This document shows, piece by piece, positions 18,655 through 29,091 of a stretch of 44,454 bases of DNA (positions are counted from its first letter, which is position 1; each line of letters starts with the position of its first letter). Source of the DNA: Comamonadaceae bacterium. GTDB taxonomy: Bacteria > Pseudomonadota > Gammaproteobacteria > Burkholderiales > Burkholderiaceae_C. Both the position numbers and the translations under genes were made by a program. The notes under the pieces are model-generated. The model was not told the DNA's origin, searched no databases, and was given only the letters and a program-made list of their open reading frames with translations. The DNA is taken from contig QYPX01000236.1 in NCBI GenBank assembly GCA_007280205.1, positions 1 to 44,454 of the forward strand. The letters are read 5' to 3'.

Positions 18655-21483
18655 ATGTTTCATTTACATAATCTTGAGCTCGTGCACTGGGACTATTGCC
18701 AGCGCGTGTGCCTGCCGCTCGATGCCTCCATCATCACCATTGCTGGTCCCAACGGCTCGGGTAAGACCACTTTGTTGGATGCCATGCGCACCTTGCTGGG
18801 GCTCAAATGCTCGCAACCCCGCGACTACAAAACCTATGCCCGTCACGCCGGGGCCAGCGTCGCTTGGTTGCGCGCCGTAGTGGACAATAAGCCGCACACT
18901 CGCCAGACCTCCAGCCGACCCTTCGCCCGTCGCCTTATGTATAGCGACCAAGTCACGCTGGCTTGCCGCATTGATCGCAATGGTGGCGACTGGGTGCGCC
19001 ATTACCTCTTGGCGGAGGGCGATGTCAGTATTGAACAGTTGAGCGAGCGGCCGGACAAAGAGCTGCAAGTCATGGGCGTTGAAGCTTGGGGACGCACGCT
19101 GGCCGATGCTGGCCTGTCGCCGGCCATTGCCAAAGTGCTGTCGCTGGAGCAGGGCCAGACCGACCGATTGTGCGAATACAGTCCGCGCGAGCTGCTACGC
19201 TTGGTGTTTGACGTATTTGGCGACCAGGAGGTGCTAAACCAGTACGATAGCGCCCGTGAGAACCAGCAGCAACTCGCCCGAGAAATGCAGCAGGCCGAAA
19301 ATGAACTGGATCACAGCAAGGTGCAGTTGGCCGAGTTGAAAAACAAGGTCAACAATTACTTGAGCTGGCGGCACAAGGTGCAGGAGCGCGAACGTCTGGC
19401 TACTGAAGTGCTGCCGGTGTTGGAGTGGCACGGTCAGCGGCAAAAACTCACCGAACGCAGCCGCGAGCACCGCCGTCAGCGCCACCAAAGCGCCCAAGCG
19501 AATGCGGATCGCGCACAGAAAAATTCCGAGCTATTGACGCTGCTGGAGGCGCGCAGCGAGGCAGATGCCGAAGAAGCTCGTTTGCTGCGAGAGCGCGACA
19601 ACGCCGCAAAGCAGCGCGACAGCACCCGGGACTTCGAGCGTCCGCTCGAAGCGCTGGCCCAGCGCGAAACAGAGCTGCTGGCCCTGGTGGACAAGGAAAG
19701 CGATGCCGACGCACTGAACCTGCGCTTGAGCGAACTGCGTGTGCAGGACGAGGCGCTGCAAGGGAAACACAATGAATTGCTGGGACAAAGAAAGAGTCTT
19801 GTGCAGGAGCTATCAGGGCTAGAGGGACATAAGGCTCCTCCTTTGCCCGAAGACGCGCGCCGCTTGCGGCTGCGACTGCAGTCTGCTGACGTTGGCAACC
19901 GCTTCCTGGCTGAGGTGGTGGATGTGCGCAACGAGCACTGGCGGGCCGCTATTGAGGGTGTGCTGCGCCCGCTGCGTTGGATGGTATTGTTGGAAAAGGC
20001 CAGCGACCTCGGCAACGCAGACGACATTGCTTCCACCGAGCGCTACCGCCACTACGTCGTGCCCCCGGGCGAAACGGTGCCTGCGGCAGAACCGAATTCA
20101 TTACTGGCTCAGGTGCAGTTTGATGCCAAAGTGCCACGCTGGCTGATCCAGCAGTTGCAAAACTTGCGCTGTGTGGACAGCCCCAGTGATGGACGCAAGA
20201 CAACCGGTAATTGGATCACGCCGCATGCCTATAGCTTTGACGGACGCGGCGCCCGATCAGTGTGGGTGGAGCCGCGTGACCACCAGTTTGGTGCCGCAGC
20301 CCTGCAAGCCAAGCGGGAAGGGCTGGAGCGCGACCTGCGCAAAGTGGAAGAGAGGCTGATGCCAGTGACGGACGGCTTGCTTAAGGTAAAGCGCCAAATT
20401 GACGACTGCAAGCAGGCTCTTGCGGGTCACAGCGCGTCCCAGGAGCTTGCGCGGCGCAGCGAGGAATTTGCCGCCGCGCGCCAAGCGCTGCCCGCTGCCC
20501 GGCAGGCGCGCGTCGCCGCAGCCACTCGTTGGCAGCAACTGGATACCGACTACGGCAACGCCAGAGTCAAGTTGGAAAGAGCCGGGTTTGAATACCGGAA
20601 TATGGAAGCAACGATGCGCGATAAATTGCGGGATGCAGAGCGCCAGGCCGCAGAACAGATGCAACGGCGCCAGCAGCTCACCGTAGACGTTGACAGCTCG
20701 CAACACCGCCGTCGCCAGATTCCTGCAGGTTGGCGCAAGCCCGACGTGCTTCAGGAACTGGTTGTCAAGTACCACAACGACACCCAAGCCAAACTGCGTC
20801 TAGATGCTGTCGAGGACGACTTGGCTCGGGGCACTTGGGAAAAAGACGACACAGTGCAAGAACGATACCGTCGAATGGAAGCTACTGTGCGCGAGCGTGG
20901 CGACAGTTTGGATGACCACAAGGCCAAAAACGCCCAGGCAGCTACGGCGGTGCTTAGGGCGCGCGCGAGCTATATCGAGGTGCTGCGCAGTACTGTTCGT
21001 CGCTACCGCAGCAACATCCAGGAATTGGGGGGGTTGGCCGGCGTGGAAGTGTCTGCCGAATTGCCGGCACTGGAAAACGACGACGCAGTATTGGCCCAGG
21101 CTGGTCTGAAGGTGAATTTCAACTTCGATGGCAAGGGCAACATTGGTCTGAACGACGGCGAGGCTTCCGGTGGGCAGCAGGTAATTAAGTCGCTGATTTT
21201 GCTGGTGGGTTTGCTGAAAGACGAAGACGGCGCTTCCGGCGGCTTTGTGTTCATCGATGAGCCCTTTGCCCACCTGGACGTGCGCAATATCCAGCTGGTC
21301 GGCCACTTCCTACGCTCCACGCAATCCCAGTATGTGTTGACCACACCCATTACCCACAACCTCGAAGTGTTTGAGCCCGCCGAGATCACCTTGGTCACGA
21401 GCAAGAAGCCGCGCGACAGTCGCTGGGCGCCGCCGATTGCCGTGGCCAAGCGGCGTGGCGTGCCGACGTTGTCGGCGCTGTAA
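18655..21483 (+). CDS. jetC: Wadjet JetC SMC-like ATPase
   Basis: The 942-residue SMC/MukB-like ATPase has Walker A GPNGSGKTT (31-39), two long Arg/Glu/Gln-rich coiled coils (about 215-400 and 545-790) around a hinge-like region (about 415-530), an ABC signature SGGQQ (838-842), Walker B GFVFIDEP (863-870) and a His-loop TTPITHNLEVF. It extrudes DNA loops and so detects small circular plasmids for cleavage by JetD. It is shorter than the roughly 1,100 residues I expect of type I JetC. The ATG at 18655, four bases after jetB, puts Walker A at the standard distance; the open frame upstream lies inside jetB and is not used. Confidence 0.93.
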   Translation: MFHLHNLELVHWDYCQRVCLPLDASIITIAGPNGSGKTTLLDAMRTLLGLKCSQPRDYKTYARHAGASVAWLRAVVDNKPHTRQTSSRPFARRLMYSDQVTLACRIDRNGGDWVRHYLLAEGDVSIEQLSERPDKELQVMGVEAWGRTLADAGLSPAIAKVLSLEQGQTDRLCEYSPRELLRLVFDVFGDQEVLNQYDSARENQQQLAREMQQAENELDHSKVQLAELKNKVNNYLSWRHKVQERERLATEVLPVLEWHGQRQKLTERSREHRRQRHQSAQANADRAQKNSELLTLLEARSEADAEEARLLRERDNAAKQRDSTRDFERPLEALAQRETELLALVDKESDADALNLRLSELRVQDEALQGKHNELLGQRKSLVQELSGLEGHKAPPLPEDARRLRLRLQSADVGNRFLAEVVDVRNEHWRAAIEGVLRPLRWMVLLEKASDLGNADDIASTERYRHYVVPPGETVPAAEPNSLLAQVQFDAKVPRWLIQQLQNLRCVDSPSDGRKTTGNWITPHAYSFDGRGARSVWVEPRDHQFGAAALQAKREGLERDLRKVEERLMPVTDGLLKVKRQIDDCKQALAGHSASQELARRSEEFAAARQALPAARQARVAAATRWQQLDTDYGNARVKLERAGFEYRNMEATMRDKLRDAERQAAEQMQRRQQLTVDVDSSQHRRRQIPAGWRKPDVLQELVVKYHNDTQAKLRLDAVEDDLARGTWEKDDTVQERYRRMEATVRERGDSLDDHKAKNAQAATAVLRARASYIEVLRSTVRRYRSNIQELGGLAGVEVSAELPALENDDAVLAQAGLKVNFNFDGKGNIGLNDGEASGGQQVIKSLILLVGLLKDEDGASGGFVFIDEPFAHLDVRNIQLVGHFLRSTQSQYVLTTPITHNLEVFEPAEITLVTSKKPRDSRWAPPIAVAKRRGVPTLSAL

Positions 21484-21490
21484 GGTCGCG

Positions 21491-23087
<1,597 letters not shown>

Positions 23088-23104
<17 letters not shown>

Positions 23105-23606
23105 TGAGAAGTTCCGATTTGCTGAACAGGGCAAAGTAATCCCGCAACTCATTCATGTCGAGCGAAGCGAGGTGTATTTTCAACAGTGCGCGAATGTCGT
23201 CCAGGTCACGCGTTCGCGTTGCATCGTTCACGAAGCCTTGCAGTTTGAAGCCGATCAGCCCTTCGACGCTGATGATGCGCATGCGGCCCATCGGTGTCTC
23301 GCGCTCCGATGCCTGCGCCAACAGGCGGCGTGCAAGGGGACGATGCGCGTAAAGCAAATCCAGACCTTCCGCTGCGCGCACATAGTTGGCGGCGTCTTCA
23401 CTACGGTACAGGCACCGATAGCCCAAATCCAGCAGCGCGGCATGTACCCTGTCCGCAGCTTCGGCCTCCACCAGAAAATCCACATCCTTGGTGGCGCGCA
23501 CCACCTGGTGCGCAACCACCGCCAAACCGCCAATCAAGGCTGGCTCAATGCCGTTGCGCGCAAACATGGTCAGTGCTTCGCGAATTTGTTCGGCCAGGTT
23601 GGACAT
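23088..23606 (-). CDS. Nucleotidyltransferase of the MNT/AbiEii-like type
   Basis: The 172-residue protein has the minimal nucleotidyltransferase signature: GG at 26-27 (LIGGLAVVAHQ), the metal-binding pair Asp41/Asp43 in TKDVDFLVE, and a likely third acid at Asp83 (GLDLLYAH). It also has the conserved C-terminal part seen in this group (FKLQGF...RTRDLDDIRALL). Such proteins act as toxins or antitoxins (MntA, AbiEii) or as tRNA-modifying effectors. It is on the minus strand, opposite to the Wadjet operon, with a small downstream partner overlapping its end. lpdA-like remnants lie on both sides, suggesting it was inserted there. Confidence 0.85.
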
Positions 23607-23657
23607 GTCTACAGCGTGAAAGGGTGGATGCGGGCATCATAGCGTCTGCTGCGGCGT

Positions 23658-23745
23658 TCACCGACCGTGGCTTCATCAACGTAGACATCCAGATGCGCAC
23701 AAACCTGTCCCACATCTTCCCCGTCGGCGACATCGTCGACACAGC
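23658..23745 (+). pseudogene. Remnant of a second lpdA-like gene (right part)
   Basis: This stretch encodes FTDRGFINVDIQMRTNL and then SHIFPVGDIVD, which matches lpdA codons at about 14758-14845 ([26 protein letters not shown]). In intact lpdA this region precedes the part found at 22729-22868, so the remnants are in reversed order. It begins almost exactly where the left remnant leaves the EKAGVT codons. It is not part of a complete gene. Confidence 0.75.
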
Positions 23746-23759
23746 CGTGCGGAGCCAAG

Positions 23760-23788
23760 TTCGCTTGCCCGTTGTGCGCTGATAGAAT
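23760..23788 (+). promoter_or_regulatory. Candidate promoter for the YdcH-like gene
   Basis: TTCGCT (23760-23765) and TAGAAT (23783-23788) are spaced by 17 bases, about 40 bases before the YdcH-like start. The -10 is good and the -35 weak. Confidence 0.4.
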
Positions 23789-23827
23789 TTCCCCAGACTA
23801 TCGAGCAACCATGATGGGCAGGCGAAC

Positions 23828-24091
23828 ATGCACATTGATCACCACGATCTCTACACCGAATTCCCCGACATGCGTGAGGCCATCGCTGTCCTGAAGGATG
23901 AAAGTGGTTACTTCAGCAACCTCTTCGGGCGTTACAACCGCCTCACTGGCAAGGTCGAGGACCTCGAGGAGCACGACATGCCAGTGGCCGACTTCACGAT
24001 CGAGGACATGAAGAAGGCACGTGCCAGACTGAAAGACGAGATTTACCAGTTGCTGCTGGTCTTCCGCTGCGGACAGCGGCATCAAGCCTGA
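23828..24091 (+). CDS. YdcH-family (DUF465) small protein
   Basis: The 87-residue, charged helical protein begins MHIDHHDLYTEFPDMREAI and contains the family pattern of an HHDL start, a central LFGRYNRL segment and a late helix ARARLKDEIYQLL. DUF465/YdcH proteins are short coiled-coil proteins of unknown function found widely in proteobacteria. The C-terminal tail (VFRCGQRHQA) is slightly longer than usual. The ATG at 23828 follows GCAGGCGAAC. It lies at the right border of the accessory region, upstream of iorA but separated from it by a small hairpin. Confidence 0.8.
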   Translation: MHIDHHDLYTEFPDMREAIAVLKDESGYFSNLFGRYNRLTGKVEDLEEHDMPVADFTIEDMKKARARLKDEIYQLLLVFRCGQRHQA

Positions 24092-24133
24092 TACTTAGCC
24101 CGGCGCCCGGGATGCGATACTTGGCCAGGGGCG

Positions 24134-24161
24134 GCTCAGTTTCCTGAGCACCCTGTTTTTT
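24134..24161 (+). terminator. Weak hairpin with T-run before iorA
   Basis: A perfect 6-bp stem, GCTCAG with CTGAGC (24134-24149), has a TTTC loop and is followed after five bases by seven T residues. It may end the YdcH-like transcript or attenuate iorA, whose ATG is at 24172. Confidence 0.4.
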
Positions 24162-24171
24162 TGAGGCAAAC

Positions 24172-25806
24172 ATGTCTGAAGAAATTTTGCTCGGCGACGA
24201 AGCCGTTGCGCGCGGCGCGATTGATGCGGGGATCAGCGCGGCCTATGCCTATCCCGGCACGCCTTCCACCGAGATCTACCAAACCATACAGGATTACGCC
24301 AAAGAGCACAGCCTGCCGGTACGCGGCATGTGGTCGACCAACGAGAAGGTGGCACTCGAAGAAGGCGTGGGTGTCTCCTACGCAGGTGGCCGCGCCATGG
24401 TCTCGATGAAGCACGTGGGCCTCAATGTGGCGGCCGATCCGTTCATGAATGTGGCCGTCTCCGGCGCCCATGGTGGACTGGTGATTGCCGTGGCCGACGA
24501 TCCGTCCATGCACAGCTCGCAAAACGAGCAGGACTCGCGCTACTTTGCCGACTTTGCCATGGTGCCCTGCCTGGAGCCTGGTGACCAGCAGCAGTGTTAC
24601 GACTTCACTCGGGAAGCTTTCGAACTGTCGGAGCGCCTGCAGGTGCCGGTGTTGCTGCGCCTGGTGACGCGTCTGGCGCACAGCCGCGCGGCAGTGAAGC
24701 TGGGCGCAGCGCGGGCGCAGAACGTGCCCAATTATGTGGAAGACTCGAGTCGCTTCACGCTGCTGCCGGTCAACGCGCGCAAGGCGTATGCCAAGCTGGT
24801 CGACAAGCAAGCGGCGTTCCAGGATTTCTCGGAGAACCACGCCGGCAATGCGTTGACACTGCGCGGCAACGGCAAACCCGGCATCCTGGTCAGTGGCCTG
24901 GGCTGGAACTACCTGAAAGAGGCGATGGGCGAGGCGCTGGACGGCTACAACCTGCTGCGCATTGGCGTCTATCCCCTGCCGGTGAAGAAGATCCGCCAAC
25001 TGCTGGACGCCTCCAGTGAAGTCTGGATTGTGGAGGAGGGCTATCCCTTCATCGAACGCTATGTGAGCGCGCTGGGTCTGATGCGCGAACGTCCGATTCA
25101 CGGCAAGCTCACCGGCGCCCTGCCGCGCATGGGTGAGCTGACACAGGACACGATCCGGCGCTGCTTCGGCCTGCCGGTCAGTGTCTCGCTGCAGATCGAG
25201 GGTCTGTCCGAGGTGCTGGTGGGTCGACCACCTCGCCTGTGCGACAAGTGCCCGCACACCGACGCCTATATCGCCATCAACCAGGTCCTGACGCAGTACG
25301 GACCGGGTGTGCGCGTGATGGGCGACATCGGCTGCTACACACTGGGCTACCTGCAGCCCTACAACGCGATCCACTCCTGCCTGTGCATGGGCTCTTCCAT
25401 CGGCATGGCCATCGGTGCCGCGCACACCGGCATGACGCCCTCGCTGTGCGTCATCGGCGACGGTACCTTCACGCACTCGGGCATGGCGCCGCTGCTGGAC
25501 GCGGCGCGCGACAACACCAACATCAAGGTCTTCATCCTGGACAACAGCATCGTCGCCATGACCGGCGGGCAGCCGACCATGGCTACCGACGAAGAAGTGG
25601 TGGATCTGGTGGCCGGACTGGGGGTGCCGCGCGAGCACATCCGAATCGTCGTGCCGCTGCCCAACCGCAAGGAGCAGACGCTGGCCATCATCAACGAGGA
25701 ACTGCCCTACAAGGGGTTGTCGGTGATCATTGCGCGGCGCGCCTGCGTCACTTACGCCAAGCAGATCAAGCTCTACAAGCGCGCCTGCGAGGATCAAACT
25801 GAATGA
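24172..25806 (+). CDS. iorA: Indolepyruvate ferredoxin oxidoreductase, alpha subunit (short form)
   Basis: The 544-residue subunit, with IorB, oxidatively decarboxylates aryl pyruvates (indolepyruvate, phenylpyruvate) to aryl-acetyl-CoA, passing electrons to ferredoxin. The pyrimidine-binding domain is at the N-terminus (YAYPGTPSTEIY, STNEKVALEEGVGVSYAG). The C-terminal ThDP domain has CDKCPHTDAY, GDIGCYTLG, VIGDGTFTHSG and LDNSIVAMTGGQP. It ends shortly after ARRACVTYAKQIK. The C-terminal two-[4Fe-4S] ferredoxin domain of archaeal and clostridial IorA is absent, so electron transfer must use an outside partner. Ribosome site GAGG lies before the ATG. It overlaps iorB by 4 bases (ATGA). Confidence 0.93.
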   Translation: MSEEILLGDEAVARGAIDAGISAAYAYPGTPSTEIYQTIQDYAKEHSLPVRGMWSTNEKVALEEGVGVSYAGGRAMVSMKHVGLNVAADPFMNVAVSGAHGGLVIAVADDPSMHSSQNEQDSRYFADFAMVPCLEPGDQQQCYDFTREAFELSERLQVPVLLRLVTRLAHSRAAVKLGAARAQNVPNYVEDSSRFTLLPVNARKAYAKLVDKQAAFQDFSENHAGNALTLRGNGKPGILVSGLGWNYLKEAMGEALDGYNLLRIGVYPLPVKKIRQLLDASSEVWIVEEGYPFIERYVSALGLMRERPIHGKLTGALPRMGELTQDTIRRCFGLPVSVSLQIEGLSEVLVGRPPRLCDKCPHTDAYIAINQVLTQYGPGVRVMGDIGCYTLGYLQPYNAIHSCLCMGSSIGMAIGAAHTGMTPSLCVIGDGTFTHSGMAPLLDAARDNTNIKVFILDNSIVAMTGGQPTMATDEEVVDLVAGLGVPREHIRIVVPLPNRKEQTLAIINEELPYKGLSVIIARRACVTYAKQIKLYKRACEDQTE

Positions 25807-26576
25807 ACTACGACCTGGTAATTTGCGGTGTCGGCGGCCAGGGCGTGTTGTCGATTGCCTGGGTGATTGATCACGCGGTTCATGAGGCTGGTCTGCACTT
25901 CAAACAGTCCGAGGTGCACGGCATGGCGCAGCGCGGCGGCGCCGTCTCCGCCTTTGTGCGCATTTCGGACCAGCCGGTGGCCAGCGACCTGATTGCCAAT
26001 GGTGCGGCCAGTCTGGTGCTGTCGGTCGAGCCCATGGAAGCCTTGCGCTATACCCAGTTGCTGCGACCGGACGGCTGGATCGTGAGCGACGTCACGCCGC
26101 TGGAGAATGTGGACGCCTACCCGCCACACGAAGCCCTGTACAAGGTGTTGTTTTCGGTGCCGCATCTGGTGGCGCTGGATGCCACACGATTGGCTACCAA
26201 GGCCGGCACGGTGAAGGCGCAGAACATGGTGGTGCTGGGCGCTGCTGCCTCACAGCTGCCCTTGCCGGTGGACTTGCTGGAAAAGCAGATCCATGAGATC
26301 TTTGCGAGCAAGGGTGAGCGCATCATCAAGGCCAATATCAATGCCTTTCGCATGGGCACGGCTGCCAGCCAGTTCGCAGCGGCGCTCTCGGCAGCGGGAG
26401 CGCCTTCTTCCGTGCTGGCCCGGGTCTTGCCGCGCCTTGCCTTTGAGCCGCAAGCGGTGGCGCAGCCGGCACTGGATGCCTGGTGCAAGCGCCTGCTTGC
26501 CGCCGACGCCGCGCAACTGGCGCTGCAACTGTTCCAGTCTGATGCCGTGCTGACGCTCGACGCCGTGCCGGCCTAG
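25803..26576 (+). CDS. iorB: Indolepyruvate ferredoxin oxidoreductase, beta subunit
   Basis: The 257-residue gamma-domain subunit starts with the typical MNYDLVICGVGGQGVL and contains the KQSEVHGMAQRGGAVSAFVR segment that contacts the ThDP/CoA region. It also has the conserved KAQNMVVLGA stretch. Length is slightly above the family norm because of an Ala-rich C-terminal tail. It is translationally coupled to iorA. The next gene converges on it with only 13 bases between stops, and no aryl-CoA ligase gene follows, unlike many ior clusters. Confidence 0.93.
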   Translation: MNYDLVICGVGGQGVLSIAWVIDHAVHEAGLHFKQSEVHGMAQRGGAVSAFVRISDQPVASDLIANGAASLVLSVEPMEALRYTQLLRPDGWIVSDVTPLENVDAYPPHEALYKVLFSVPHLVALDATRLATKAGTVKAQNMVVLGAAASQLPLPVDLLEKQIHEIFASKGERIIKANINAFRMGTAASQFAAALSAAGAPSSVLARVLPRLAFEPQAVAQPALDAWCKRLLAADAAQLALQLFQSDAVLTLDAVPA

Positions 26577-26589
26577 ATCGTCGATCCGG

Positions 26590-29067
26590 CTAGCCAGTCT
26601 GACCGCTTGGGGCGTCGTCGCCGAACAGCGGCTGCACATTCCAGATTTCACTGGCATATTCGCTAATCGTTCGGTCCGATGAAAACGGCCCCATCGCGGC
26701 GATGTTCAGGATCGCCTGGCGTGTCCACTCGGAGGGCTTGCGGTACAGCGCATCGACGCGTTGCTGCGCTGCCAGATAGTCCGGAAAGTCCGCCAACAAC
26801 TGGTAATAGTCCGACTCCAACAGGTTGCGCGTGAGGTCCTGGTAACGCTTTGGCTCATCTGGCGAGAAGGCGCCATCGGCGATGCGGTCAATCGCCGTCT
26901 TGAGTTCGTAGTTGTTGTCGTAGTAGCGGCGCGGTTGATAGCCGTGCGCGCGCAGTTCGCTTACCTGCTGCGTTCGGTTGCCGAAGATGAAGATGTTTTC
27001 CATGCCGACGTTCTCGGCAATTTCGATGTTGGCGCCGTCCCAGGTACCGATCGTCAACGCGCCGTTCAGTGCGAACTTCATGTTGCCGGTGCCAGAGGCT
27101 TCGGTGCCGGCCATCGAGATCTGTTCCGACAGGTCGGCCGCCGGAATGATCAGCTCGGCCAGCGTCACGCGGTAGTTGGGAACGAACACCAGTTTGAGCC
27201 GGTTGCCTACATGGGGGTCGCTATTGATGACGCTGGCAACATCGTTGATCAGGCGGATCACCTGTTTGGCCATGTAATAGGCAGAGGCCGCCTTGCCGGC
27301 AAAAATCACCGTACGTGGCACCCAGTTCGCCTGCGGATTGGCCAGGATCTGGTGGTAGCGGCTGATCACGTGCAGCAGGTTGAGCAACTGGCGTTTGTAC
27401 TCATGCATGCGCTTGACCTGCACGTCAAACAGGCTCTCGGGGTCAAGGCGGATGCCGAGTTCGTGCCCTATGTAGTCGGCCAGGCGGCGCTTGTTTTGCT
27501 GCTTGGCCAGGTGCACCGCGTTGTTGAAGGCAGGTTCGCTGGCGAGCGGGCGCAATTGCGAAAGCTGATCCAGATGGCGGCGCCAGTTGCGACCGATCCG
27601 GTCGTCGATCAGCCGGGCCAGTGGCTGGTTCGCCTGCGCCAGCCAGCGCCGTGGCGTGATGCCATTGGTCTTGTTGCAGAAGCGCTCTGGAAAAAGGCGC
27701 GCGAAATCGGTGAAGATGGTCTGCACCATCAGCTCACTGTGCAGGGCCGAGACGCCGTTGATCTTGTGGCTGGCGAGCAGGCACAGGTAGGCCATGCGCA
27801 CACGCCGGTGTCCGTTCTCCTCAATCAGTGAAACGCGCTGCAGCAGATCAGGCTCGCCCGGATGGCTTTCGTGCAGACCGGCCAGGAAGCGCGCGTTCAG
27901 ATCGTAAATGATGCGCAGGTGGCGCGGCAGCAGCCGGCCCATCAGATCCACAGACCAGGTTTCCAGCGCTTCCTGCATCAACGTGTGGTTGGTGTAGCTG
28001 AAGATGCGGCAGCACAGCGACCAGGCGCTGTTCCAGTCCAGTCGGTGCTGGTCCACCAGCAAGCGCATCAGTTCCGGCACGGCCAGCGCCGGGTGCGTGT
28101 CGTTGAGGTGGATCGCCACCTTGTCGGCCAGCGCGTCGAAGCTGCTGTGGCTTCTCAGGTAACGGCGCAACATGTCCTGCAGCGAGGCGCTGACGAAGAA
28201 GTACTCCTGGCGCAGGCGCAACTCTTTGCCGTGGTCGGTGCTGTCATCCGGATAGAGCACGCGCGAGACGTTTTCGGACTCGTTCTTGGCTTTCACCGCG
28301 CGCATGTAGTCGCCCTTGTTGAAAGCATCGAGGTTGATGACACTGGTGGCCCGCGCTGACCACAGACGCAGCGTGGAGACCGAGGTCAGCTCGTAGCCCG
28401 GCACACCGCTGTCGTAGGCGGTGGCGATGACATCGTCGGTGTCGACCCATTGCACGACGCCGTTCTCGGTCGTCAGGCGCCCGCCGAAGCGCACCGTATG
28501 GCTGAATTCAGGCCGCATGAATTCCCACGGATTGCCGTTGACGAGCCAGCTGTCGGGCTCCTCGACTTGCTGGCCGTCCACGATGCGTTGCGCGAACATG
28601 CCGAAGTCGTAACGGATGCCATAGCCCATGCCGGGCAAGCCGACGCTGGCGATGGAGTCCAGAAAACAGGCTGCCAGGCGACCCAGGCCGCCGTTGCCCA
28701 GGCCGGGGTCGGCTTCCAGATCCGTGATCGCATCAAAGTCGGCACCCAGTTGCGCGCAGGCGGTTTTGGTCTCCTCAAAGATGCCCAGGGCCATCAGCGC
28801 GTTGGTCAGCATGCGCCCGGGCAGGAACTCCATCGAAAGGTAATAAACACGTTTGCAGTCGCCGTCCTCAGCCGCATTCAAGGAGGCGCGCCAGCGGTCC
28901 ATGGTGCGGTCGCGCAAGGCGTAGAAAATGGCAAACAGCCAGTCCCGTTTTGTTGCCGAGCGGACATCCTTGCCCACCTGGTACACCAGCCGATTGGAGA
29001 TCGACCGGCGCAAGGCATCGACGGTGTTGGTGGGTTGATCAAACTGAAAAGGTTGTACGCTGGACAT
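26590..29067 (-). CDS. glgP: Glycogen/starch phosphorylase
   Basis: The 825-residue PLP enzyme releases glucose 1-phosphate from alpha-1,4-glucan. Visible family segments are GNGGLGRLAACFLDS, YGIRYDFGMF, the catalytic loop HLNDTHPALAVPE, KTNGITPRRWL, FAGKAASAYYMAK, and EASGTGNMKFALNG followed by GTWDGANIEI. The PLP lysine belongs in the GTGNMKF segment. It is the last gene of the minus-strand glg operon, 24 bases after glgA, with GGAG before the ATG. It links glycogen breakdown to the synthesis genes. Confidence 0.96.
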   Translation of the reverse strand: MSSVQPFQFDQPTNTVDALRRSISNRLVYQVGKDVRSATKRDWLFAIFYALRDRTMDRWRASLNAAEDGDCKRVYYLSMEFLPGRMLTNALMALGIFEETKTACAQLGADFDAITDLEADPGLGNGGLGRLAACFLDSIASVGLPGMGYGIRYDFGMFAQRIVDGQQVEEPDSWLVNGNPWEFMRPEFSHTVRFGGRLTTENGVVQWVDTDDVIATAYDSGVPGYELTSVSTLRLWSARATSVINLDAFNKGDYMRAVKAKNESENVSRVLYPDDSTDHGKELRLRQEYFFVSASLQDMLRRYLRSHSSFDALADKVAIHLNDTHPALAVPELMRLLVDQHRLDWNSAWSLCCRIFSYTNHTLMQEALETWSVDLMGRLLPRHLRIIYDLNARFLAGLHESHPGEPDLLQRVSLIEENGHRRVRMAYLCLLASHKINGVSALHSELMVQTIFTDFARLFPERFCNKTNGITPRRWLAQANQPLARLIDDRIGRNWRRHLDQLSQLRPLASEPAFNNAVHLAKQQNKRRLADYIGHELGIRLDPESLFDVQVKRMHEYKRQLLNLLHVISRYHQILANPQANWVPRTVIFAGKAASAYYMAKQVIRLINDVASVINSDPHVGNRLKLVFVPNYRVTLAELIIPAADLSEQISMAGTEASGTGNMKFALNGALTIGTWDGANIEIAENVGMENIFIFGNRTQQVSELRAHGYQPRRYYDNNYELKTAIDRIADGAFSPDEPKRYQDLTRNLLESDYYQLLADFPDYLAAQQRVDALYRKPSEWTRQAILNIAAMGPFSSDRTISEYASEIWNVQPLFGDDAPSGQTG

Positions 29068-29091
29068 CGACTGTCTCCGAAAGAATTGAAC

